Below are positions 9,742 through 19,357 of a DNA stretch of 64,000 bases, in pieces (position 1 is the stretch's first letter; every line of letters starts with the position of its first letter). This DNA comes from Halobaculum limi (GTDB lineage Archaea; Halobacteriota; Halobacteria; Halobacteriales; Haloferacaceae). The notes beneath the pieces are model-generated. The model worked only from the letters and a program-made list of their open reading frames with translations. It ran no database searches and was not told the DNA's origin. The translations under genes were made by a program, and so were the position numbers. The stretch spans positions 1 through 64,000 of the forward strand of contig NZ_CP120468.1 of NCBI RefSeq assembly GCF_029490015.1, read 5' to 3'.

Positions 9742-11800
9742 ACGCAGGTGATTTGGTGTCAGCGAGCGGTCCGTCAGTCGTCCCGGGGTCGTGTTCGATC
9801 ACCGCGTGCTCACGCGGGAGTGCTCGCACCTCCATCCCACGCCACTCGCCGTCAACGCCAAGCAGCGCCTGTGAGTACCCAGATTCCTCATCGCCGGGCG
9901 TCGCCGTCTGGACAAAGCGCATCTGTGGGTGATTCAGCCCGAACTCGTCTGCCCACTCAGGGTCCATCCCATCCAGCTTGTGGAACTGCTTGATCGCACA
10001 CTGGTCAAGGATCATCTCCGCGATGTCGTGCTCGAAGAACTCGTCGACGGTCTGCGTGACCAACCGGATTGAGAGATCGTGATGGCGATGGTGCCGGAAG
10101 ATCGTCTCCAAATACGAGAGGGTCGCGGCGTCTTTCATCAGATACCGCGCTTCGTCGATGACGAACACGACCTCCTTCTCCGTCTCTTTGGCCCGCTCAT
10201 ACACCAGCGAGATGAGCAGCTCCATCAGCAGGCTTGTGTGGCCGCCGAGTTGCCCGCCCTGTTCGGCGAGGTCGAGGTATACGAGCGACTCATCTCGGAT
10301 GTCGAACTCACTGTGACGGCCGAGTTGCTCGAACTGCCCACCCTCCGCGAATGGACGGAGCTGGTCGAGGAGCCATACCGCGTCCTCGGCGATCTTGTCG
10401 GCTTCGGCTTCTGTCCGGACGACGTACTCTTCGGGCGACTCAGAGAGCTCTGCAAGGACGTCGAGCATATCACGGACGGTCGGGCTCTCGCGATCGTGGG
10501 TCGCAACGTCCTCGGTGATTCCCTTGCGGTCATAGGCTTCGATGAGTGCCGTCTCCAGTGTGGTACGGCGGTCTGCGAGTTCGACGTCGCGAGTCGCAAA
10601 CGCATTCGTGAAGAAAGAGAGGGCACGCTCTCGTCGCTCTTTCAGGATGCTCGCGTCATCGCCGCGAGCGTTACGGACGTGCTCGGGCGTCGGTTTAATC
10701 TCGAGGGGGTTGAGGCCGAGCGTCCCGCCAACAGTGATCCGACGACCACCAAGGGCCTCGTTCACCCCAGCCCAGTTGTTGAGCGGCTCGAGGATGATAC
10801 CGATCCGGTCATCAGACTGTTCGAGACTCCGGATGAAGTTCTGTTTCGCCCCATACGATTTCCCCGAGCCCGGGTCGCCGACAGTGAACATTGCGTAGCC
10901 GTCTTCGCGAGCGAACGGGTCGACAACGAGCGGGCTTCGTGTGTCTTTGTGTACGCCGAACTCGACGCCACCCTCCTCCAGCAGCGTCGGTGAGTGTGGT
11001 GACGAAAGGAGCGCACCGACTGCACCACCAAGCGCGTACGAGCTACGGCCGAGTGCGTCACCACCAACTGGTGCAGCCGATTGGAGTGCCTTGTCCTGCA
11101 GACACACGGCCGTCGCTGGCTCGAGATTTGCAGGAGGCTCGCGGATTGTCGCCCGGACTGTCGAGACTTCATCTTCCAGTTGCGAGCGCGTCTCCGCACG
11201 GACGGTGATGTACAACGACTGCTCGAACACCCGCTGGCCATTCTCGACCGCTTTGTATGTGGCTGTGGCCGCTGCTGCGCGGTCGTGGAGATACGCCTCC
11301 CGGACGCTCCGTTCGAGGTCGGCATCGGCTTGGAGGTCATCGGCGGCCGCTTGGAGGCGGTCACGTGCACGAGCTTGCGGGAGTGGGTCAATGTGGGCCG
11401 TTAGGTCAAACGAGACGTCAGTCAACTCAAACAGCCCACTCAGATAGCCGTCTGTCGGGTGGTCTGGATACGCAGCGATGGTGAGCGTCTGCGTCCACTC
11501 ATCGCCGACCCTCGCTGCACGCGACTCCCACTCGATGGCATCCGGTGCAACCGCGGTCCGATGACGCTCAGCCAGCGCATCGAACGCGGCGCCTTCTGCG
11601 TGTCCAGCCGTAACAGTCTCCTCATCAAGGAGATCGCCAAATGTGGTGTCGTCACCGCGTGTGCTCCACCACTGACGGAGACGGGCGACAGCAATGAGCA
11701 GCACCACGCCCCCGACTCCGTAGGTGAACACACCACGAGCTGAGAACGGCGCTGGTGCCACCGCGAGGACGTCTGCGATGAGGGAGGAGACTGGCGTCAT
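9728..11800 (-). CDS. VirB4/TraC-like conjugation ATPase
   Basis: A 690-residue ATPase with one N-terminal membrane helix (about residues 23-40), a variable middle part, Walker A GDPGSGKS at about 308 and Walker B VVFVIDEA at about 544. A downstream Gln motif, RLVTQTVDEF, is typical of VirB4/TraU/TraC-family motors that power type IV secretion and pilus assembly. The start overlaps the preceding gene's stop in a TAATG arrangement, showing tight translational coupling. It sits in a seven-gene operon with membrane components, supporting a conjugation-type machine. Confidence 0.85.
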   Translation of the reverse strand: MTPVSSLIADVLAVAPAPFSARGVFTYGVGGVVLLIAVARLRQWWSTRGDDTTFGDLLDEETVTAGHAEGAAFDALAERHRTAVAPDAIEWESRAARVGDEWTQTLTIAAYPDHPTDGYLSGLFELTDVSFDLTAHIDPLPQARARDRLQAAADDLQADADLERSVREAYLHDRAAAATATYKAVENGQRVFEQSLYITVRAETRSQLEDEVSTVRATIREPPANLEPATAVCLQDKALQSAAPVGGDALGRSSYALGGAVGALLSSPHSPTLLEEGGVEFGVHKDTRSPLVVDPFAREDGYAMFTVGDPGSGKSYGAKQNFIRSLEQSDDRIGIILEPLNNWAGVNEALGGRRITVGGTLGLNPLEIKPTPEHVRNARGDDASILKERRERALSFFTNAFATRDVELADRRTTLETALIEAYDRKGITEDVATHDRESPTVRDMLDVLAELSESPEEYVVRTEAEADKIAEDAVWLLDQLRPFAEGGQFEQLGRHSEFDIRDESLVYLDLAEQGGQLGGHTSLLMELLISLVYERAKETEKEVVFVIDEARYLMKDAATLSYLETIFRHHRHHDLSIRLVTQTVDEFFEHDIAEMILDQCAIKQFHKLDGMDPEWADEFGLNHPQMRFVQTATPGDEESGYSQALLGVDGEWRGMEVRALPREHAVIEHDPGTTDGPLADTKSPAYADD

Positions 11801-12885
11801 TACGCTTCCTCCCGGCGGGTAGCAGTCGCGAGCGCTGGCTCACGAGCGAGCAGGCGCGCTGCTGTGTCGTACTCAGTCCCGTTCCAGAACGTCGTGGTCA
11901 GGACGAACAACTCCAGCGTAGAGAGTCGCCGAGATTCCCACTCGTCGACGTGTTCGATGAACTCCGACTCGACGACTCGCAGTCGCTCTCGAAGGCGGTC
12001 GTACAGTTCCTGGCGGCGCCGCGCAGGTGTCGGTGTCGACCGACGCGAGATGAGTGGGGAAAGAAGCATCCCGAAGACAGGGAAGTCGGCGAGTCGCTCG
12101 CTCGGCGTCGGCTCGCCTTGCCGCGTCCGTCCAAGATCCGACGGCTGGACACCCACCCCGAGGTAATACCGGTGTTGGCGCGTATCGGCGAGGTCTGCTG
12201 GCCGCCGCTCTCGGTACTCAGCAAGCAGCGCTTCGAAGGCCTCGTTCTCGACAATATCGGGGTCTGCTCTCCGCTGAGTCAACCGTTCGACGAGCTGGTT
12301 CCCTGGGAACGCCCGCGTCGTCGTGTGGACGGTCAGCGGGAAACGCAGGGAGCCGTTCGCGAAGCGTTCACCAGCCCGCTGGACGGCTTCCCAATCGCCC
12401 GACATCGCGAAGTCCATATTCGCTGGCGTCACCTCAATGAACGCCTCAAGGGCGCCGTCCTCGCGTTCGATGACGCCGGTTCCAGGCCACGCCCGGGCGA
12501 CGTTCGTGAGGTCTTGGGTTCGTTCGTCGGGTGTGAATGGTGCGTAGGTTCGTCCACCATCGGTTCCCTCGTGTGTTGCACCCGCCGGACGAGAGAGGGT
12601 GTAACGTGGGCGCCAGAGGTAGTACCGACCAATATCTTGGAGCCACCCCCACGCAGTCCGATGCCGCGGCGCTGCGTACACAGTGGCGACGCCGACGATA
12701 ACGCCCACAAGTGTGAGCGGGAGGACCAACGGATTCCACAGCAGGCTCCCAACAAGGAGGCCAGCAATCGGAAATCCGACGAGGACACCGAAGTCCCCTT
12801 CACGGACGTTCAGCAGTGGGATTCGACGTGCTTCGCCTAACTGGGTTACAATGCGACGGTCTGCAGCGGTTACGTCTGAGGACAT
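11800..12885 (-). CDS. PrgI/VirB3-like membrane protein of the transfer operon
   Basis: A 361-residue protein with two adjacent membrane helices (about residues 35-75) near the N-terminus followed by a long soluble region. The position immediately before VirB4 and the two-helix N-terminus fit the PrgI/VirB3 inner-membrane subunit class; the soluble part recalls the N-terminal region often fused to VirB4. The ATG at 12885 lies 7 bp after the upstream stop. An in-frame ATG at 12921 would overlap the upstream gene by 29 bp. The family assignment rests partly on synteny. Confidence 0.65.
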   Translation of the reverse strand: MSSDVTAADRRIVTQLGEARRIPLLNVREGDFGVLVGFPIAGLLVGSLLWNPLVLPLTLVGVIVGVATVYAAPRHRTAWGWLQDIGRYYLWRPRYTLSRPAGATHEGTDGGRTYAPFTPDERTQDLTNVARAWPGTGVIEREDGALEAFIEVTPANMDFAMSGDWEAVQRAGERFANGSLRFPLTVHTTTRAFPGNQLVERLTQRRADPDIVENEAFEALLAEYRERRPADLADTRQHRYYLGVGVQPSDLGRTRQGEPTPSERLADFPVFGMLLSPLISRRSTPTPARRRQELYDRLRERLRVVESEFIEHVDEWESRRLSTLELFVLTTTFWNGTEYDTAARLLAREPALATATRREEA

Positions 12886-12892
12886 AGTCTGA

Positions 12893-14023
12893 TCAGTAGT
12901 AGCCGGGGTCGTGTTCTGCACGACGGTAGGCGGGGACGCCCCCGTCAGCGTCGGCGTCGGTCGTCAGGTTATCCTGTCCGGTGGTTGACGAGGTTCGCTG
13001 GCTGTCGGTCGCCCGGGAGTCCCCGCCAACACGCTGGATTGCCGCTTGGGCAACCCCTGCCCGAGAGCCGTATCGAGCCGCGGTTGCAGCGGCGCCGGTC
13101 CCGCCCGTCGCCGCAATACCAGCGACGACGCCCGCGGCCGTAGCAACCCGACCGGTTCGTGAAATGGCCGCTGTGACCAGCGGCGCACCATAGCGGAACG
13201 TCTTCCACGTGAGGTACAAGCCGAGCACAGGGAGCGAGATGACCGCCACGTACTGGAAGAGCGCCTCGCCCGGCGAGACAACTGGTGACCCGCCGAACAA
13301 GAGTGCATACCCGCGGAACAGCACGGCTGCGGGGAGCGGGAGGATGGCCAGTGGGATGAACTGGCGGCAGAAGCGAGCCGCAATTTGAGAGATGACCGGG
13401 AGATTGCTGAACGCGAACGCGACCCCGATCGGCATCCCGTAGAGATAGACGTACAGCAGTAGCTCACGCAGGAAGTAGATAGCCTTCAGAGCGGTGAGCG
13501 AAATCGCCCCAATTCCCATAAAGATGAACGTCATCAGGGGGTTGAGTCCGGCTGACGGGAGTAGATCCAGAATTAAGCTACTAACCTCTGAGACATTGGG
13601 AACAAGTCCTATGGTCAGCCCGTGTACCAAGTACAACAACAGAACTCCGACCCAGTACCAGCCAACGATCAAAACGGCACCTATCCAGCCACTACGCTTC
13701 GCTTGGCGGTCCTGCTGTGGTGAGCCCAGTTGGAAAATGCGAACAAAGTGTCTTGCTTGGACAGAGAGGAAGAGCACAAGCAACGCGTAGATCATAATAT
13801 CGCCTCCAACGATTGACTGGTAGAGGTCGTACCACAACTGGTCAGTAGAACTGGGGGCGCTGAACAACGAGGTAAGCTCTGTATCAGGGAGAGGAGTCCC
13901 AAATATCTCGGCTGACAGGGTCTGATAGCCCGTCGAGAGTTGCTCCCTCAGCCACTTGTTAAGCTGCCCAACTATATCCTTGAACCACTCAAGGCCGAAG
14001 TCAGAGAGAGGAATTTGCGCCAT
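12893..14023 (-). CDS. VirB6/TrbL-like polytopic membrane protein
   Basis: A 376-residue protein with about seven hydrophobic helices between residues 75 and 310. The N-terminal amphipathic region is probably extracytoplasmic, and the C-terminal tail is Gly/Ala-rich, polar and disordered. This organisation is typical of VirB6/TrbL channel subunits. Its place two genes before VirB4 supports that role. There is no enzymatic motif. The stop lies only 7 bp before the next start. Confidence 0.7.
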   Translation of the reverse strand: MAQIPLSDFGLEWFKDIVGQLNKWLREQLSTGYQTLSAEIFGTPLPDTELTSLFSAPSSTDQLWYDLYQSIVGGDIMIYALLVLFLSVQARHFVRIFQLGSPQQDRQAKRSGWIGAVLIVGWYWVGVLLLYLVHGLTIGLVPNVSEVSSLILDLLPSAGLNPLMTFIFMGIGAISLTALKAIYFLRELLLYVYLYGMPIGVAFAFSNLPVISQIAARFCRQFIPLAILPLPAAVLFRGYALLFGGSPVVSPGEALFQYVAVISLPVLGLYLTWKTFRYGAPLVTAAISRTGRVATAAGVVAGIAATGGTGAAATAARYGSRAGVAQAAIQRVGGDSRATDSQRTSSTTGQDNLTTDADADGGVPAYRRAEHDPGYY

Positions 14024-14025
14024 TG

Positions 14026-14856
14026 CTACGTATTCCGATCTTCAATGCTGATGGCACAGGTGGCCTCACCAGCAGAGTAGCTCGCATCGAACTCTGCTGT
14101 AGAACTCTCTCCAGTTACAGAATCAGATACCTCTACGCGGATGATGCTCTCGCTGGGCATTGAGGAGCACTTGGCCTCTTGACCGGCGAACAGAAACGGT
14201 ACCGTGCTCGTGAACAAGCGAACACTTGAGTTGCTCTCAATGAGCTTGAACTCTACATCTGTCACACCGTTCTCTGGGTCAACGATGCCGCTCTTTTGAG
14301 GATACGGCATCACGTCTTCTGTCGGATTTGGGACGTCCCCACTGAACGCGAGGTTCACAATCCCAGTTGGACCAGTCCCCCGGTTTCGAACAACGACCGT
14401 CGCCGCGTACGGTTCGAAGTTCCCGAGACTATCGGGCATCACATCCAGATTGTTCGCACCGACACCGAGCTCCTCAATCACGAGATCCGGCTCCAAGGTG
14501 AGCGAGGTACTCGCACCCGACTCAGTCGTAATCTCGTAGGTACCCGGCGCATACGTTACGCCAAGTTCAGCACGAACTCGTGTCTGTCCGGAGACGATAT
14601 CGAAGCTCCGAATGCGAGAGCCATCTGGGGCGATGACGTTCACTTGCTCAACGCTGGCATCCTCACGGAGATCGATCACGAGCGTCGTTTCCTCGACAGC
14701 GACGCTCGCAAACGGCCCACCCTCGCCGGCTTCATCTCCGGCAGAGCCATCCGGTTGGTCATCTCCAGCAGCCCCGTCCGTGCTGGTGCACCCGGCGAGC
14801 CCGCACACGCCGGCTGCAGACAGGCCAAGGAGCCGCCGCCGTGAGATGCGGTTCAT
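14026..14856 (-). CDS. Tat-exported lipoprotein of the transfer operon
   Basis: A 276-residue surface lipoprotein. The start NRISRRRLLGLSAAGV is a twin-arginine signal, with a lipobox LAGC at about residues 21-24. An acidic, disordered linker and beta-rich domains follow, including a CARDB-like segment (VVVRNRGTGPTG). The ATG at 14856 overlaps the upstream stop as ATGA. A longer reading back to 14964 would run over the upstream gene and is rejected. It is probably the surface-exposed accessory of the conjugation apparatus. Confidence 0.75.
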   Translation of the reverse strand: MNRISRRRLLGLSAAGVCGLAGCTSTDGAAGDDQPDGSAGDEAGEGGPFASVAVEETTLVIDLREDASVEQVNVIAPDGSRIRSFDIVSGQTRVRAELGVTYAPGTYEITTESGASTSLTLEPDLVIEELGVGANNLDVMPDSLGNFEPYAATVVVRNRGTGPTGIVNLAFSGDVPNPTEDVMPYPQKSGIVDPENGVTDVEFKLIESNSSVRLFTSTVPFLFAGQEAKCSSMPSESIIRVEVSDSVTGESSTAEFDASYSAGEATCAISIEDRNT

Positions 14857-16616
14857 CGCCGCATCCCTCCAACTGCGAGAAGCTGACCCAGTCGGCGTCC
14901 CGCATACACTGCCAGCGCGAACGGGATAGCCACCTGAAGCACGCGGACGAACAAATCGAGCCAACCCTCAATCGTGAACAGCGGGTGCCAGCGTGCCGTT
15001 GCACTCGAACCAGCATAGGCTGGATCCTGTGCAAGCCACGACCCAGGGACGTACCGAGCGGTGTACACCCCCGGCTCGTCGACAGTAACGATTGCCACAC
15101 CCCTTGCGTTCGTCTGCACCTGCTCACCACCGATCTCGATGTAGCCAGTCCGAACACCGCCAGGTGGCTCTGGGAAGGGTGCATTCGGCTCGCCAAGGCG
15201 AATTGGCGCACCGGTTTCGGCGTCGTGGAGTGAGATACGGATCGTCGCTTCGAACTCCGTCTGTTCGACAACGCGTGCACGGACCTCGCTTTGTCGAAGC
15301 TGTGTGACACCGCCAACCTGCTCGATCGGGACGTCAACGCCACGGACCACACCGGCGGCTGTGACCGACGCCGCTCCAGATGCGTTGGTCTCGACCAAGA
15401 CACCGTAGGATGCTGTGTAGGGCGACTCGACCACGTCGACGGCAACGTTCTCTGGGAGTCGAGTTGCTGGCGAGCGCCGGTCTGCACCCCACACATCGGT
15501 CAGCGTCGGTCGTTGCCCGGCAGGTTCACTCCGCGGGCCGAATCGCGAAGGGTACGCATACACTGAGACAGGGAGAGCCGGCGATACCGACTCGGTACGC
15601 TCGCGGCCGGAACTGGCAACGAGGGTGTCCCAGCGAGGGTCACGAGCGGTGTAGTACCGCCAGACACCGCGGACGCGGCGCTCACCGTCAGGTCCGAATC
15701 GAAGCCCCTGCCAGGGGTCGGCGTGGAACGCAGCGACGAGGTGGTCGCCATCGGGCGTTTGTGCCCGTTCGAGGGCAACCCTCGGCGTGTAGGTCTCGAC
15801 GTCGATCTCATCGCTGACGGTGACCGTTTCGCTGGTTACCTCGACGGAGGTCGTCGTCTCGGTGGTGTTCACGAGCGACCCGTTGGGGTGGATGAACCAG
15901 CCACGTTTCTCACGTGTTCGCTCGAGACGGATCTTGGCGGAGATTTCAGCGACAAGTCGCAGCGAGCTCGTCTCGCTGTCGAGCTGATACGACAATTCCG
16001 GCGTTGAGTCCTCAGCCGACGTCGCGACAGTCGTTCCATCGTCGGTAACGAGGCGGACCGAGTGAATGCGAGTGCTCGCGAGCGAGTACTCCGTCGTCTC
16101 GTTCCCACTCGTAGTTGCGGCAGGCAATGTGACTCGATAATCGACGAATCCACGGACGGTTCCGTTCGGAGCGACGTACCGCGTCTGCTGGTCGGGCGAC
16201 TCGTACACGACGGTCGATGGAGTGACTGCGAACAAGGTGGCGTGTGCATCCTGGATGTACGTCCCGTTCGCTCGCTCGGCGTGCGGTGGGTACACCGAGC
16301 GATCAACTCCGGTTTCGGGGAGGTCCTCGTAATCACGGCGCGTCCACCGCGCGGCCGTATCTGGCGGTCGTCGGAAGGTGAGATCCGTCGCGTTCGCGAG
16401 TTGGATGAGCGCAGTCGACTCGTTCGAATCGATTGCACCTGCCGTCTCAGAGACCGTCCCGGTGTCCACATCGCGACTCCACAGCGTCGCCGCCTCTCCC
16501 GTGGTAAGGCCGTTCGTCTCGGTGGTCGGCCGTGGCGGCTGCCCGCTTACGACGGCGACGAGCCCACCGATGAGGACGATAGCGAGGATGGCTCGCGTGG
16601 TGATCCACTCACGCAT
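14853..16616 (-). CDS. Large anchored surface protein of the transfer operon
   Basis: A 587-residue protein with an N-terminal signal/anchor helix (about residues 8-26), a long extracytoplasmic beta-rich region with many NxS/T glycosylation sequons, and a C-terminal helix (about 555-575) followed by a short basic tail. Near residues 445-530 a stretch resembles a carboxypeptidase-regulatory/Ig-like fold (DAETGAPIRLGEPN). No catalytic motif is seen. Its location between the VirB2-like and lipoprotein genes suggests a structural surface part of the transfer machine. Confidence 0.7.
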   Translation of the reverse strand: MREWITTRAILAIVLIGGLVAVVSGQPPRPTTETNGLTTGEAATLWSRDVDTGTVSETAGAIDSNESTALIQLANATDLTFRRPPDTAARWTRRDYEDLPETGVDRSVYPPHAERANGTYIQDAHATLFAVTPSTVVYESPDQQTRYVAPNGTVRGFVDYRVTLPAATTSGNETTEYSLASTRIHSVRLVTDDGTTVATSAEDSTPELSYQLDSETSSLRLVAEISAKIRLERTREKRGWFIHPNGSLVNTTETTTSVEVTSETVTVSDEIDVETYTPRVALERAQTPDGDHLVAAFHADPWQGLRFGPDGERRVRGVWRYYTARDPRWDTLVASSGRERTESVSPALPVSVYAYPSRFGPRSEPAGQRPTLTDVWGADRRSPATRLPENVAVDVVESPYTASYGVLVETNASGAASVTAAGVVRGVDVPIEQVGGVTQLRQSEVRARVVEQTEFEATIRISLHDAETGAPIRLGEPNAPFPEPPGGVRTGYIEIGGEQVQTNARGVAIVTVDEPGVYTARYVPGSWLAQDPAYAGSSATARWHPLFTIEGWLDLFVRVLQVAIPFALAVYAGRRLGQLLAVGGMRR

Positions 16617-16619
16617 CAG

Positions 16620-17114
16620 TTAGAATGGGATAAGGTCGACACACTCGGCGATGGGCAGGCCCATTGCCGACCCGCCGACGGTGAACAGCGGCCCAAGCAC
16701 GACCAGCGTGAGCGCAGAGCGAACAGCCCTGCGTTTGTGTTCTTTGAGCTGGGCTTTCTGCTCACGGCCAAGCGTGAACATCTCCATCAACGCATCTGCC
16801 TGCCAGACGACGAGCAGACCCATAATCCCGAGTCCAGTTGTGATCTGGACGAAGCCCTCGATCATATTCCCGAGTGTCCCGGAATCGTCCGTACACACGG
16901 GGTTCGTCGTTACCTCCTGTGCAACTGCCGGCGTGCTCAACACTCCGATGAGAAGCACCGCATAGAGCGAGACTCGTACTAGCTGAACAGAAACTGGCAG
17001 CCGTCCCGACAGCGAGCGATTCACACGTCGTGATCGAATTCGTGACAGAAGCGATGAAGACGAACTATCGCCAGAATCAGCAGTTGCTACTGTATCCCCC
17101 AGGCGCGTACTCAT
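16620..17114 (-). CDS. VirB2/TrbC-like small membrane protein
   Basis: A 164-residue protein. A basic N-terminus is followed by a signal-like helix ending ...LSTPAVAQEV (about residues 46-66) and then two hydrophobic helices (about 90-110 and 132-150) separated by a charged loop. A signal peptide plus two-helix mature part is the VirB2/TrbC pilin layout, although the mature part is longer than usual and has cysteines. It is the first gene of the minus-strand operon and is divergent from a winged-helix regulator, so the promoter lies in 17115-17260. Confidence 0.65.
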   Translation of the reverse strand: MSTRLGDTVATADSGDSSSSSLLSRIRSRRVNRSLSGRLPVSVQLVRVSLYAVLLIGVLSTPAVAQEVTTNPVCTDDSGTLGNMIEGFVQITTGLGIMGLLVVWQADALMEMFTLGREQKAQLKEHKRRAVRSALTLVVLGPLFTVGGSAMGLPIAECVDLIPF

Positions 17115-17260
17115 TAATTGCTATCACAGCCAGAGGTGGAAGTAATCAGGGAGTCAAACGGTGTTTGAATCCGTAAAACGTGCAACGAGGCTCATACGCG
17201 CTGGTCGCTGTCCACCCCTTACTAGTGAATGGAGCACGAGGATTTGTCCGCGCGGTCGCT

Positions 17261-18319
17261 ATGTCGCAGTCCAGCCGCTCGCGAGTCGATATCTCTGTGT
17301 TGTTAGTGGGCACAGCTGGTGGGAGCAAAGCAACAGCGCTAGCTGATCGGAACGAGATTAGTCGGGAGACAGTGTATCGGTGGCTCGGTGAGTTCGAGCA
17401 GCTTGGATTTGTGCAGGATGAGCGGGGAGCCGGATTTCGATTGACTCGCTCCGGGTGGCTCGCACACCAAGCATATGAGCAAGTAGTCGACCGCCTCGGT
17501 GTAGAGAAACTCGCATACCTCGCCGGGTCGGAATCGCGTCCGGACCTGATTCGGGCGTTAGCTCGTGCACCTGCAGATAAGTCGACCCTCGCAGCAGATC
17601 CGAGGCTTCCCTCGCGAGCGACAATTCATCGGACGCTCAGAACCTTCGAAAAATACGGCTGGATCGCAGACTCGCCTGGTCGCCAAATTCGGATCAGCAA
17701 AACTGCGGTGGTCGCTGTCGAACAACTCGGATGGCTCTACACGGCAGTCGCAGAAGCGATCGAAAAGGGACCTGCGTTGAATACGATGGCGTACTGGGCT
17801 GGTCCTCCACTCCACACGCTCGTTGGGAGTGAGCTCCTCACGAAGACACCGGGCGTGCAAAATACGATGTTGAACGCGATGGTCGAGGAGGCAGGGCTTC
17901 GAACGGGAGCGCTTCACCAACTGCAGGTTGTCGTCCCGGCACTGGATGCAGTCACGTTCGACCACTTCGCGTCATCGTTCACGAGCGACCACCATCAGCT
18001 CATCCTCGACCGGAACGCGTATCGATATCTCGCACGGCCACGGAACCACCACCGGCTTGCGACACTGCTGGAGAGCCCAACGGTTGACCTCCGTGTCCAT
18101 CACGATCCGCTGTACACCGTCCTTGCGATCTTCAACGGCGAGCGTGTGTTAGTTGGCGGCTCGACGCGGACGAGCCAGTCCGATGCAGTTGTTGGGTCCA
18201 CAAAACGGCTCAAACGGTGGGCGACGTCGACGTTCGATGAACTCTGGGCGGAGAGTCAGCCAGTCGAGTTTCGATTCGATCGATGGCTCACGACCACGCC
18301 GCACTCCTCAGCGGAGTAG
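17261..18319 (+). CDS. Double winged-helix transcription regulator (FilR1-like C-terminus)
   Basis: A 352-residue DNA-binding protein with two N-terminal winged-helix domains (about residues 8-75 and 85-155; helix-turn-helix EISRETVYRWLGEFEQLGFV and LPSRATIHRTLRTFEKYGWI) and a C-terminal effector-type domain like the FilR1 regulators of haloarchaea. The ATG at 17261 begins the first wing domain. A start at 17180 would add 27 unrelated residues. It is divergent from the transfer operon with 146 bp between, so it is the obvious candidate regulator of that operon. Confidence 0.75.
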   Translation: MSQSSRSRVDISVLLVGTAGGSKATALADRNEISRETVYRWLGEFEQLGFVQDERGAGFRLTRSGWLAHQAYEQVVDRLGVEKLAYLAGSESRPDLIRALARAPADKSTLAADPRLPSRATIHRTLRTFEKYGWIADSPGRQIRISKTAVVAVEQLGWLYTAVAEAIEKGPALNTMAYWAGPPLHTLVGSELLTKTPGVQNTMLNAMVEEAGLRTGALHQLQVVVPALDAVTFDHFASSFTSDHHQLILDRNAYRYLARPRNHHRLATLLESPTVDLRVHHDPLYTVLAIFNGERVLVGGSTRTSQSDAVVGSTKRLKRWATSTFDELWAESQPVEFRFDRWLTTTPHSSAE

Positions 18320-18334
18320 CGACGCTCCTATCCG

Positions 18335-19288
18335 TCAGTCGGCGCTTGTTCCTCGTCTCCCACCCGCTGCACGCAACGCATTTCGATGGCTTCTGAGCGT
18401 CACGGGCGTCACGTCGACGATCTGGGCTACCTCTTGCTGGGTAAACTGCTGGCGAACACCCACAGCGCTGGCCGCGACGAGCACTGCTCCCCCTGCGATC
18501 CCAGCAGGGTTTCCCCCACCAGCCGTCGTCGCATCGCCGGCTTGCGCAAGGAGACGGCGGGCACGTCGCTCGACTGCGGGAGGGAGTCCAAGTGCAGAGA
18601 CCACCTTTGGAAGAAACGTCTCCGGCGTCCGGGGAGCAGCCGGAAGCCCGAGTTCGGTGTTCAACGCACGGTAGGCAGTTCGAATCCGTTGTCGGTCGAT
18701 GCGTGAGACTCGGGTAATGTCTGCAAGCGTCTCCGGACGGCCAGTACACCGACACACTGCATACACCGAAGCACCAGCCATCCCTTCGAGAGTCCGGCCT
18801 GGGAACAGGTCCATCTTCTGTGCTGAGGAGAAGAGTTGACAGGCCCGATCACGGACGTCTGTTCCGAGCCCAAGTGCACCAACCATCCGTCGGATCTCTG
18901 TGAACCCATATGCTTGGTTACGTTCGGCTTTCGACCGGAACCGCCCACGACTGTGCGCACGACGGAGTCGCGAAAGCCGATGTCGCGTCTTTCCGTTGAG
19001 TGGCTGTCCGTAACCATCGCAGTGGTGGCCGATCTCTGTTGAGAGCCCTCGATCGTGTCTTGCGGGGGTCTTCGGCGGCCCGACCCGCGACCGAGATGGC
19101 TCATCTGTGTGGTTTCGCCACTCCGGGCCAAGGTCGACGTTTCCGTCTGCAAGGATGAGGCCACAATCATCACACACCACCTCGACAGTGTTCATCGTCA
19201 CCCGGCCGTCACACTCAGGGCAGGTGTTCGCAGTCGTTTGTTGGGTCGATTCATCGTATCGCCGGTCGTACACAGTGTCCCGTTGCAC
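18335..19288 (-). CDS. Transcription initiation factor TFB
   Basis: A 317-residue TFIIB-like factor. The N-terminal zinc ribbon has C23/C26/C39/C42, followed by the B-reader/linker (GPEWR...) and two cyclin-like repeats (about 120-215 and 220-310). The second ends in a helix-turn-helix TQQEVAQIVDVTPVTLRSHR. TFB bridges TBP-promoter DNA and RNA polymerase. Haloarchaea carry several TFBs, and element-borne copies can redirect transcription. The start is GTG at 19288. It converges with the winged-helix gene with only 15 bp between the stops. Confidence 0.92.
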   Translation of the reverse strand: MQRDTVYDRRYDESTQQTTANTCPECDGRVTMNTVEVVCDDCGLILADGNVDLGPEWRNHTDEPSRSRVGPPKTPARHDRGLSTEIGHHCDGYGQPLNGKTRHRLSRLRRAHSRGRFRSKAERNQAYGFTEIRRMVGALGLGTDVRDRACQLFSSAQKMDLFPGRTLEGMAGASVYAVCRCTGRPETLADITRVSRIDRQRIRTAYRALNTELGLPAAPRTPETFLPKVVSALGLPPAVERRARRLLAQAGDATTAGGGNPAGIAGGAVLVAASAVGVRQQFTQQEVAQIVDVTPVTLRSHRNALRAAGGRRGTSAD

Positions 19289-19357
19289 AGTCGATCACGA
19301 GGCACGCCTTCCAGCGCCCCTCGCCCGCCAGGGGCAGATAAACTCCCTTCGGTCGCG

